This document shows, piece after piece, positions 27,754 to 35,262 of a stretch of 64,000 nt of DNA. Numbering within the stretch: position 1 is the stretch's first letter; the number at the start of each line of letters is the position of its first letter. The position numbers were made by a program, and so were the translations under genes. The stretch covers positions 1-64,000 of the forward strand of contig FR879544.1 in assembly GCA_000434475.1 (NCBI GenBank), read 5' to 3'. The stretch is from Dialister sp. CAG:486. GTDB taxonomy: Bacteria > Bacillota > Negativicutes > Veillonellales > Dialisteraceae. A model generated the notes under the pieces. It saw only the letters and a list, made by a program, of their open reading frames with translations, had not been told where the DNA came from and did not search any database.

Positions 27754-28434
27754 ATGAGAAACTGTGTATTAATCATCGAACATGATCCGAGTGTCAGCCG
27801 TTTCATGCAGCTCAAGCTGGAAGAGGAAGGCTTCAGCTGCCTTATTGATAATACGGGAGAGGCGGCTGTTGATCTGGCAGGTCAGCGTCAGGTGGACTTG
27901 ATCCTTCTGGATCCGGATGAACCACTGAAAGGCGGCCATGAGATTCTGGGAAAGGTGAGAGAGATCAGCTCTCTGCCGATCATCTACCTGTCTTCCGATA
28001 CCTCTGTCGATGCGAAGGTCGAAGCTCTGAATGCCGGTGCCGATGATTATATGACAAAGCCATATGCTACCAAGGAACTGATCGCTCGCATCCATTCTGC
28101 GCTGCGCCGCCACGAAGAACCGAAAATTATCGTGGACCCGGCCTTCACGATCGGTGATCTCTCCATCTATCCGGAACGTCATGAAGTACGTGCCAGTGAT
28201 GAAGTTGTCGATCTCACAAAGAAAGAATTTGATCTGCTCCTTTTCCTGGCCAAGAATAAAAACCGCGTACTGAAAAGAGAAGAGATCCTGGAAAAGGTCT
28301 GGGGCTATGGCTATGCAGGAAAGACGAATATCGTGGACGTTTATGTCCGCTATCTGCGCAGCAAGATCGATGAAAAAGTCGGCAAGAAATACATCCATAC
28401 CGTTCGTGGCATCGGCTACGTAGCTAGAGACTGA
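27754..28434 (+). CDS. OmpR/PhoB-type response regulator (orphan)
   Basis: A receiver domain (1-118) and a winged-helix DNA-binding domain (about 130-226, LTKKEFDLLLFLAKNKNRVLKREEIL ... VRYLRSKI ... IHTVRGIGYV). Phospho-acceptor Asp53 (LILLDPDEP) and Lys102 (TKPY) are kept, but the usual acidic pair reads E9-H10-D11, so one acidic metal ligand is replaced by His. No histidine kinase is adjacent; rnmV starts 3 bases after it. GGGAGG precedes ATG 27754; a longer frame from 27703 overlaps the ribosome site. Confidence 0.9.
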   Translation: MRNCVLIIEHDPSVSRFMQLKLEEEGFSCLIDNTGEAAVDLAGQRQVDLILLDPDEPLKGGHEILGKVREISSLPIIYLSSDTSVDAKVEALNAGADDYMTKPYATKELIARIHSALRRHEEPKIIVDPAFTIGDLSIYPERHEVRASDEVVDLTKKEFDLLLFLAKNKNRVLKREEILEKVWGYGYAGKTNIVDVYVRYLRSKIDEKVGKKYIHTVRGIGYVARD

Positions 28435-28437
28435 TAT

Positions 28438-28986
28438 ATGATCCGTCAAGTCATTGTCGTAGAAGGTAAATCGGATATCGCTCGTGTGAGCCATGCCGTA
28501 GAAGCTGATATGATCGCCACGGAAGGCTTTGGCATCCGCCGCGAAACATTAGAACAGATCCGCCTCGCTTATGAAAAGCGGGGCATCATCATCCTGACGG
28601 ATCCCGATGGTCCGGGAGAACGCATCCGTCAGCGACTGACCCGTCTTTTCCCGAAGGCTCTTCACGCCTTCGTGCCGAAGTCAGAAGCCTCCACAGAAAA
28701 TGATGTCGGGATAGAAGACGCTTCGCCCGAGTCCATCCGAAAGGCGCTGTCCTGTCTCCGTGTCCAATATCAGGAAGACTCGGAGGAGTTTTCGATGGGA
28801 GATATTTTTGCGGCAGGTCTTACAGGCAGGCCGGATTCTTCTGAAAAAAGAGCCAGAGTCGGTGCGCTCCTTGGTATCGGCTATGGGAATGGGAAACAGT
28901 TTTTGAAACGGCTGAATCATTTCGGCATTATTCGCAGCGAGTGGGAAAAGGCATTGGAAGCATGCCAGAAGGAGCCGACATGTTAG
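28438..28986 (+). CDS. rnmV: Ribonuclease M5
   Basis: A Toprim-domain nuclease that matures 5S rRNA. It has VVEGKSD (catalytic Glu at 9) and LTDPDGPGERIR (acidic DxD), plus the C-terminal DUF4093-like segment. The 182-residue length is normal. It overlaps rsmA by 7 bases, the usual rnmV-rsmA pairing. Confidence 0.93.
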   Translation: MIRQVIVVEGKSDIARVSHAVEADMIATEGFGIRRETLEQIRLAYEKRGIIILTDPDGPGERIRQRLTRLFPKALHAFVPKSEASTENDVGIEDASPESIRKALSCLRVQYQEDSEEFSMGDIFAAGLTGRPDSSEKRARVGALLGIGYGNGKQFLKRLNHFGIIRSEWEKALEACQKEPTC

Positions 28987-29837
28987 ACGCCAATTTAGCA
29001 GATCGTAAAGTCGTCCAGTATGTGATGAACCGCTTCGGTATCCACGCGAAGCACCGCCTGGGGCAGAACTTTCTCATCCGACCCGATGTCGTTGCTGCCA
29101 TCGCAGAGGCTGCTGAACTCAGCGATGGGACGCCTGTCATGGAGATCGGGGCCGGTATCGGCACTCTGACGCAGGCACTCGCGGAGACCGGCGCGGATGT
29201 GACAGCCTTCGAGCTGGATCAGAGCTTGAAGCGCGTCCTCGACCATACACTGGAACATTATAAAAATATTCATATCATCTATGAGGATGTGCTGAAAGCC
29301 GACCTCAAGACCATTCTGGGAGAAAAGGACTGGCACTGCGCGGCGAATCTGCCGTACTATGTGACCACGCCGATCCTTCTGACGCTCATTCAGTCAGGAC
29401 TTCCCATTTCTCTCTTCGTATTCATGATGCAGAAGGAAGTGGCAGACCGCATCCTGGCTGCGCCCGGCTCGAAGGACTACGGCGCTTTGACACTTGCGGT
29501 ACAGTTTGACTGCACGGCAGAGCGTGTCATCGACATCCCGCCGACCGCCTTCATCCCGCGCCCGCAGGTCACGTCGACGGTGCTCAAGATCCGCCGTCGC
29601 GAGAGACCGGCAGTCGAGGTGAAGGATAGAAAGCTCTTCTTCAGCCTCGTCAAGATGGGCTTCGGCCAGCGCCGCAAAGTCTTCACCAATGCCATGAAAG
29701 CAGGCGGCATCTCTGCCGATATGGTGAAGGCAATCCTCGAAAAAGCGGATATTGACGGTTCTCGCCGCGGAGAGACCTTTTCGATGGAAGAGTATGGCCG
29801 CATGGCAGATGCATGGTATGAATTGATCCATGAATAA
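28980..29837 (+). CDS. rsmA: 16S rRNA dimethyladenosine transferase
   Basis: KsgA dimethylates A1518 and A1519 near the 3' end of 16S rRNA. It has HRLGQNFL, SAM motif EIGAGIGTLTQ and the catalytic NLPYYVTTPI. ATG 28980 overlaps the rnmV stop and is preceded by AAGGAG at 7 bases; the upstream in-frame ATG at 28941 lies inside rnmV. The stop is 23 bases from the left end of the IS element. Confidence 0.95.
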   Translation: MLDANLADRKVVQYVMNRFGIHAKHRLGQNFLIRPDVVAAIAEAAELSDGTPVMEIGAGIGTLTQALAETGADVTAFELDQSLKRVLDHTLEHYKNIHIIYEDVLKADLKTILGEKDWHCAANLPYYVTTPILLTLIQSGLPISLFVFMMQKEVADRILAAPGSKDYGALTLAVQFDCTAERVIDIPPTAFIPRPQVTSTVLKIRRRERPAVEVKDRKLFFSLVKMGFGQRRKVFTNAMKAGGISADMVKAILEKADIDGSRRGETFSMEEYGRMADAWYELIHE

Positions 29838-29862
29838 GAAAAGTCCCACTGATGTTGATATG

Positions 29863-29917
29863 ATCCCCCTAAAGCAGACAAGGTAAATAACCAAACTGCT
29901 TTAGGGGGATTTTTTTT
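29863..29917 (+). terminator. Strong hairpin at the IS left end
   Basis: ATCCCCCTAAAGCAG (29863-29877) and CTGCTTTAGGGGGAT (29896-29910) are perfect 15-base arms followed by eight T. It acts as the only visible terminator for rnmV-rsmA. Its GGGGG also supplies the ribosome site for orfA, so read-through transcripts would hide the start of the transposase. Confidence 0.85.
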
Positions 29918-30235
29918 ATGGCCAAAAGGAAACATAGAGCAGATTGGATGCTTGCCAGAGTGAGAGAATATCTTTCCGGCAAAGGATCTTACCGACAAAT
30001 CGCCAGAGCGAATGGGATATCCGAGCGGAGTCTTCGTGGCTGGGTAAGGAAATACGAGGAACAGGGCGAGGCCTCTTTCATAGAAAGAGCTGGAAACGCG
30101 AGCTACAGTAAGGAATTCAAGGCAAGCTGCGTCCTTGCCGCGCTACGTGGCGAGGGCAGCATGGAACGCCTCCGGCGTGAGAACCAGCGCTTGAAACGGC
30201 AGCTTGAGGAACAGGAGAGGCTGGTCTATTTCTAA
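29918..30235 (+). CDS. IS3-family transposase OrfA
   Basis: 105 residues. A helix-turn-helix near residues 22-45 (GSYRQIARANGISERSLRGW) binds the IS ends, and a C-terminal leucine-zipper-like helix (LRRENQRLKRQLEEQERL) follows. It ends at TAA within a run of seven A, where IS3 elements usually shift into orfB. The orfB frame lies at +1 rather than the usual -1, so the fusion is probably no longer made. Confidence 0.88.
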   Translation: MAKRKHRADWMLARVREYLSGKGSYRQIARANGISERSLRGWVRKYEEQGEASFIERAGNASYSKEFKASCVLAALRGEGSMERLRRENQRLKRQLEEQERLVYF

Positions 30236-31255
30236 AAAAATTGAAAGCCCTGGAAGGGAGGTGAAACTTGGCAGGCTGCGCCATGCCATAACCTATGAAG
30301 CAATCCAGCAGTGCCACGCAGAAAAGGGCTGGGGCATTTGCTGGCTGTGTGATCAGGTCGGTATTACGAGAGCATCATATTATCAATGGCTGAAGCGAGA
30401 TGTCCCAAAAGCGGAAAAAGAAAACGAGATCATCGCCCAACTGATCCAAGAGTATGATGAACGATTCCACCACATCCTGGGCTATCGGCGCATGACTGAT
30501 TGGATCAATCGCCTGAACCACACGCATTACAGCAGGAACCGCATCCATCGACTCATGAAGGAGCTCAATATCCATTCCGTGATCCGGTGCAAGAAGGCAA
30601 AATACAGAAGGGCCACACCAGAAGCCACATCAGAGAACATCCTTCACAGGGGGGGCAGGCAGAACGACCGAACCAGAAGTGGGCAACGGACGTGACAGAA
30701 TTCAAATGGTACGAAGGATCAGTCGTTAAGAAGCTCTATTTGAGCGCCATCCTCGATCTCTATGACCGGTCGATTGTCGCCTACGTCATAAGCGGACGCA
30801 ATGACAATAAGCTGGTGTTTGACACATTTGAGCAGGCGATTCGCAAAAATCCGGAAGCACACCCGCTGTTCCACAGTGACAGGGGGTTCCAGTATACCAG
30901 TAAAGCATTCCAGTTCAAGCTCTCGAAGTAGGGTATGGAGCAATCCATGTCCCGCGTTGGGCATTGCATCGACAATTGCCCAGTGGAAGGTTTCTGGGGA
31001 ATTGTGAAGACAGAGATGTATTCCCTGAATAAGTTCAGTAGCGGCGGCGAGCTGCGTTTGGCCATCGACCAATACGTCCATTTTTACAATTACGAACGTT
31101 TTCAGAAACGATTTGGAGTAAGGACGCCAATGGAAGTTCGTACGGCAGCTCTGCACGCGAAGATCCCGGAACAGTTCCCGATTCCGAGAACAAACGGATT
31201 CAGAAATACAAAGCAAAATTCGCGGCATAAGAAAATGCCGCAAATCCCATGCTGA
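30204..31255 (+). pseudogene. IS3-family transposase OrfB, frameshifted and with internal stop
   Basis: Starts in the frame reading GWGICWLCDQVGITRASYYQW (HTH_21-type region). It moves out of frame in a run of seven G near 30650 and resumes as ERPNQKWATDVTEFKW (first catalytic Asp) and LFHSDRGFQYTS (second Asp). It is then interrupted by TAG at 30929-30931, continuing in the same frame with MSRVGHCIDNCPVEGFWGIVK (catalytic Glu region) to TGA at 31255. All DDE residues are still present across the pieces. Confidence 0.85.
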
Positions 31256-31434
31256 TACTAAAACACCAACATGGAATTTACGGCTATAATTTTTTAGATA
31301 TTTGCCATGTCTACCTTGAAAGGGGCTGATCAGCCCGTTTTGGGTATCGCAGAGGCTCTTTTTGTTTGCAAAGAAATACACGCCACATCACATATTTACG
31401 CACTTGTAAAAATTTTGCGTCTTTGTCAAATATA

Positions 31435-31463
31435 TTGATAAGCTGAAAGCTGCAGTATAATAT
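31435..31463 (+). promoter_or_regulatory. Promoter of the island operon
   Basis: TTGATA at 31435-31440, 17-base spacer, TAATAT at 31458-31463, 27 bases before the XRE start. The spacer holds AGCTGAAAGCTGCAG, an imperfect repeat that could be the operator of the regulator it precedes. Confidence 0.65.
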
Positions 31464-31490
31464 ATAATAGAGTAAAAAGGAGGCGATTTC

Positions 31491-32018
31491 TTGCCTGATT
31501 TATTTAAAACCGAAATGCAGATTATGCAGGACAATCTTAGCGATTTACGAAAGATTGCCGGGTGGACAGCGGAAGTGCTTGCTAAAAAACTCGGAATTAC
31601 TAAACAAACCGTCAGCAACATTGAAAATCAAAAAGTCAAAATGTCGACAATCCAATATATAGCGATAAGAGCGGTCTTCGAATGTGAGCTTGCTTCCAAT
31701 CCAACTAATACGACGTTAAGAAAAGTAATGGAAGTGCTTTTCCAAGCAATGCCGCCTGTTTATTCTTCACGAAAAGAAGCTATACGCGCAGCAATGATCT
31801 CCATTGCTTCTATTTCGGCTGCCGGATTATCAGGACTCCAATTACATTCGAGTGCAACTGCGTTGCTTGCACCTTTGGGAAGCGCTGCTGTTCAAATGGG
31901 AAGCAGTCATATAGGAGAGCCATCGTTAAAATGGTTGCAACGCCATTTAAACAATTCAGACTCAAATAACGATCAAGATACCGATGTTACGGAGGAAGAA
32001 ACTGATGAAAACGATTGA
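31491..32018 (+). CDS. XRE-family regulator with hydrophobic C-terminal region
   Basis: A helix-turn-helix occupies about residues 10-60 (LRKIAGWTAEVLAKKLGITKQTVSNIE). Residues 95-140 contain an alanine-rich, weakly hydrophobic segment (AAMISIASISAAGLSGLQL and onward), and the tail is acidic. The start is TTG, 7 bases after AGGAGG. It is first of six tightly spaced genes and overlaps the next by 14 bases. It probably represses the operon and may sense the membrane or a partner protein through its C-terminus; that is inference. Confidence 0.8.
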   Translation: MPDLFKTEMQIMQDNLSDLRKIAGWTAEVLAKKLGITKQTVSNIENQKVKMSTIQYIAIRAVFECELASNPTNTTLRKVMEVLFQAMPPVYSSRKEAIRAAMISIASISAAGLSGLQLHSSATALLAPLGSAAVQMGSSHIGEPSLKWLQRHLNNSDSNNDQDTDVTEEETDEND

Positions 32019-34608
32019 GATAAGTTACAACCCCTATAAGATGATTACACGCATACTTATAGACAAGGTCGATGTGTGCAAAAACGATAGCTACGATAAA
32101 TTCAAGGAGTTTATTCAAAACAAAATCCCCCTGCAAACATGGATTGAACCCATTCCCTATCTTGATTGGCAAGGTTTCGTCAATGAAACCTCTGATCCAG
32201 AAATCAATGATGAAGTTACAGTTATTTTTTCTGATAGAAAAATAGATTTTGATGATTTGAAACGATCTATTGCTGATCAAAATGAAGAGCGTGCTGAAAA
32301 TGCCCGTGTGATCTATCATTTTGAGCATAAGATGATCTTAGATGACAAAGTCCTTTCTCAAAACATTGAAGAGGTTGTTAAAGAAATAAAGTCCGAGCGA
32401 TTTCGCAAGTTGGTTTCTCAGCGAACTACAGATGGACTGAGAGAGAAATACAGAGACCTGGATAAAAACTATTCTATTGCCAAGGCAAGCGAGTTTTATA
32501 TCGTTCTTGCTGGCGTTTACAGTTCCGGCAAGTCTACGCTTCTGAACACGCTGATACGGCACGACATTCTCCCGACAAGTGGAAGCACTTGTACTTCTAA
32601 AAACTGCCGCATAAGACATGACAGTAGCCTTGGCACAAAAGTCTCTTTGTGCTGTTATGATGAAGAGAACAATGTTGTGATTGAGAAGCGGATTTTTGAC
32701 AATGATGCCGATTGTGCAGCTGCGTTTGCAGAAATCTCTCCAATGAAGAAGAACGGCATCGAGGAAAAATACCCTAAGGTTCACATGATGGAGTTAGGGG
32801 CTAATCTGTCGCACTTATACCCCGCAAGTGTAAGCGAGGATAAGTTTACAATCGTTCTGATCGATACTCCCGGTATGGATAGCGCACAGTCCATTGAAGA
32901 TGGATGCAATAAACACGCAGAGTTAGCTTTGAATGCGATCTCAATGGATAGCAAGCCGATGATAATTCTTTGTGCTGATGCTAATAAATACGAGGATAAG
33001 AGCATTGGCGAGTTTATGAAGCAAATCCTGTTGGAATGTGCGCAGGATGGTAGCGGCTTTAATGATCGCTTTTTATTTCTTATGAATAAAAGCGATTCTT
33101 ATCTATATCGCGACACGGAATCGATAGAAGAAGTAAAAGCAGCTTTTGCAGAGTATCTAACTGACCCTTCAAAATGGAATATCAAGGTTGATGAAAGCGA
33201 TCTTATGGAAGGTGCCGCTCACTTTGTTCCCAGAGTCTTTATGACAAGTGCTTTGATGGCATGGGCAATTAACGATGGTGCAGAACACTACAGCAAAGAT
33301 ATTCTCAAAAATGACATGTTCCGCCGAAGAGTACGTGGCAGGCTGCAAAATTTTAAAGAAAACGTTGCCGTCTATGAAGAAGACAACCTCATGTTATCGT
33401 CGCATTGTGATATACCCGGCTACCTCAAAGATAAAATCAGTTCTGAATTTCAGAATGCACTTGATAACAACGATGAATACAAAGCAACTGAACTTCAATG
33501 TGGAGTAATAGCTGTTGAATTAGCAATAAGAGACTACATTGAAAGATATGCCTACCCGATCAAGGTACGAGGTCTTCTTGAAACATTTGAAGATATTCTT
33601 GAAGATGTTAACGGGTTTACCTCCGGCATTCTGAGTGACCTCAAGAAAACAAAAGCAGAATTGGGGGAAAAAGAAAGCGAAAGAAAGGAGGTAAGCGAAA
33701 GAAAGGAGTGCGTAGAGGGAAAAATCGCCGCACTAAAAAACGCTGAGGTTGAAATTGCTCATCAGCTTGCAGCGTTAGATAATGTCAGATTTGACTCTGC
33801 TGCTCTTAAACGGGCAATTACTGATTTTCAGGTGGAAATCGAAGCAGATGACGGAATCACCTTTATTCGAAGTAATCCCAAAGTCAAAACCGGACAGAAA
33901 ACTCACGCCGAAGTGCTTGACGAAATCTCCAACCTCGTCAAGCATATAAAGTCCGTATTTGACGCAGCGCTCAAGAAAACAAATAATGAGTTGGAGAAAA
34001 TTAAGACAAATCATGATAAGCAAATTCTGAGCATTTATGGCTGTCTTAGAACAATCGTAACCGATCTTGAAAGACGCGGTATTTTTGAGCAGGGGGCATA
34101 TAGCTTCAAAGACAGCGTAACAGGGAAAAAGTTTGACGAGATTGATCCCCAAAAATTCCTCGAGAATCTCCAGCAGAAGGTGGTCGACAGATCCAGCCGC
34201 GATATTCCAAATTGCAAAAAGCGGGAATGGAAAAACAGTTGGAATCCGCTTAAGAAAATCGGCTCGTTGTTCATGTCAGATACTCTTGGAACTGAAAAAA
34301 TTGACGGCTACTATGAAACCAGCGTAATGTGTCAGAGTATTGACGACTACAATCAAAAACTTCAACGTGAAAGTGATAATATGCGAAAGAAATTTGAGGA
34401 CATGACAAACGAAAGCAAAAAGATGGTCAAGAAGATGACTAGACAATTGCTGCGTGAATTGAACCAATTTCTAAACGACATTAAAGCTCAGGATGAGCGT
34501 TTGGCTACACTCAGAGAATCTATCGATGATCTGAATGCGGAAATCGACAAAAGTGAGAAGACGCACATCTGGCTCACAGAACTCGAAAATAGGATTAAGG
34601 GGGAGTAA
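32005..34608 (+). CDS. Dynamin-like large GTPase
   Basis: 867 residues. An N-terminal domain of about 150 residues (beginning IEISYNPYKMITRILIDK) precedes a dynamin-type G domain: G1 GVYSSGKST at 170-178, a Thr-containing G2 region (TSGSTCTSKN), G3 DTPG at 287-290 and G4 NKSD at 361-364. The C-terminal 340 residues are highly charged helices with coiled-coil character, including a long KKTKAELGEKESERKEVSER stretch and several heptad-rich segments. No transmembrane helix. Bacterial dynamins remodel or fuse membranes, and some act in phage defence. GGAGG lies 11 bases before the ATG, which is inside the XRE gene. Base composition is more A/T-rich than flanking chromosome. Confidence 0.85.
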   Translation: MKTIEISYNPYKMITRILIDKVDVCKNDSYDKFKEFIQNKIPLQTWIEPIPYLDWQGFVNETSDPEINDEVTVIFSDRKIDFDDLKRSIADQNEERAENARVIYHFEHKMILDDKVLSQNIEEVVKEIKSERFRKLVSQRTTDGLREKYRDLDKNYSIAKASEFYIVLAGVYSSGKSTLLNTLIRHDILPTSGSTCTSKNCRIRHDSSLGTKVSLCCYDEENNVVIEKRIFDNDADCAAAFAEISPMKKNGIEEKYPKVHMMELGANLSHLYPASVSEDKFTIVLIDTPGMDSAQSIEDGCNKHAELALNAISMDSKPMIILCADANKYEDKSIGEFMKQILLECAQDGSGFNDRFLFLMNKSDSYLYRDTESIEEVKAAFAEYLTDPSKWNIKVDESDLMEGAAHFVPRVFMTSALMAWAINDGAEHYSKDILKNDMFRRRVRGRLQNFKENVAVYEEDNLMLSSHCDIPGYLKDKISSEFQNALDNNDEYKATELQCGVIAVELAIRDYIERYAYPIKVRGLLETFEDILEDVNGFTSGILSDLKKTKAELGEKESERKEVSERKECVEGKIAALKNAEVEIAHQLAALDNVRFDSAALKRAITDFQVEIEADDGITFIRSNPKVKTGQKTHAEVLDEISNLVKHIKSVFDAALKKTNNELEKIKTNHDKQILSIYGCLRTIVTDLERRGIFEQGAYSFKDSVTGKKFDEIDPQKFLENLQQKVVDRSSRDIPNCKKREWKNSWNPLKKIGSLFMSDTLGTEKIDGYYETSVMCQSIDDYNQKLQRESDNMRKKFEDMTNESKKMVKKMTRQLLRELNQFLNDIKAQDERLATLRESIDDLNAEIDKSEKTHIWLTELENRIKGE

Positions 34609-34610
34609 AA

Positions 34611-35258
34611 ATGTTTACGTCATTTGATGAAAATGCTTTCTGGAAAGCGATAGCTGAAAAGGATATGCTGCACTTAAAGGTCAACACTGTAAGTGCAATA
34701 CGCAACGATCCAACATTTGAGCGTGGGGAAACTACTAAAGTCCTCGATATTTTAGAGGAAAAAGTCCCTGAAATATTTGAGCCGGAGGTCTGGCTTGAGT
34801 ATGAAGAACGTCTTGACCGCGATAAGTGGGATAAAGGCTATTTCACCAAGCTGACCTATTGGTTTCAAGAAAACTTTGCGAAAAGCCGTATCGATTACAT
34901 TAAGGAGGTCGGACAGGCTGTTCACAAAGATACTGCAAAGAAGTATGCAGCGTCGATGTCCATGAATAAGCCGACAGGGCAAAACCCTACCCAAGCACCA
35001 GAGAAAAAGCGAAAGTTACCGCTGGGGGGCGCAATCGCGGCAGTGGCAGCTCTGGTGCTGCTCGTAATGCTACTTGCTACTGCACAAACTCTTCACAAAG
35101 TAACACAAACAAGGACATCTGGGACATCTCGACCAAAGCAATTACAGCCACAAAACAAACGAGATATTCTTCGCCACAAAAGCATCACCAATTCTCAACA
35201 TCAAAGTAATGAATTGTTAGAGATGTCTCGTACTAATCCACACAGAAAGGGTGATTAG
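34611..35258 (+). CDS. Single-span membrane protein of unknown function
   Basis: 215 residues. Residues 1-115 form a soluble, charged helical domain (FWKAIAEKDMLHLKVNTVSA ... DPTFERGE ... WDKGYFTKLTYWF) with no family I recognise. A KKRK segment at 132-135 is followed by one transmembrane helix at about 138-159. The remaining 55 residues are basic, polar and probably disordered. By the positive-inside rule the N-terminal domain is cytoplasmic. Starting 2 bases after the GTPase stop and ending 4 bases before the ATPase start, it could tether the GTPase or ATPase to the membrane. Confidence 0.75.
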   Translation: MFTSFDENAFWKAIAEKDMLHLKVNTVSAIRNDPTFERGETTKVLDILEEKVPEIFEPEVWLEYEERLDRDKWDKGYFTKLTYWFQENFAKSRIDYIKEVGQAVHKDTAKKYAASMSMNKPTGQNPTQAPEKKRKLPLGGAIAAVAALVLLVMLLATAQTLHKVTQTRTSGTSRPKQLQPQNKRDILRHKSITNSQHQSNELLEMSRTNPHRKGD

Positions 35259-35262
35259 CGTT

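Larger units (their letters stand above)
29861..31333 (+). mobile_element. IS3-type (IS150-like) insertion sequence, decayed
   Basis: Two ORFs of IS3 architecture: an HTH/leucine-zipper orfA and a DDE integrase orfB. Proposed ends are TGATC ... CAAGGTA on the left (29861) and its inverted counterpart CTACCTTG ... TGATCA on the right (ending 31333); the match is partial and no target duplication is obvious, so the ends are approximate. orfB carries a frameshift and an internal TAG, so the copy is not expected to transpose alone. Confidence 0.75.

Noticed and set aside
29918-31255. Programmed frameshifting giving an active IS transposase
   Set aside because: The orfA-to-orfB shift would need +1 instead of -1, and orfB has a second frameshift in a G run plus an in-frame TAG.
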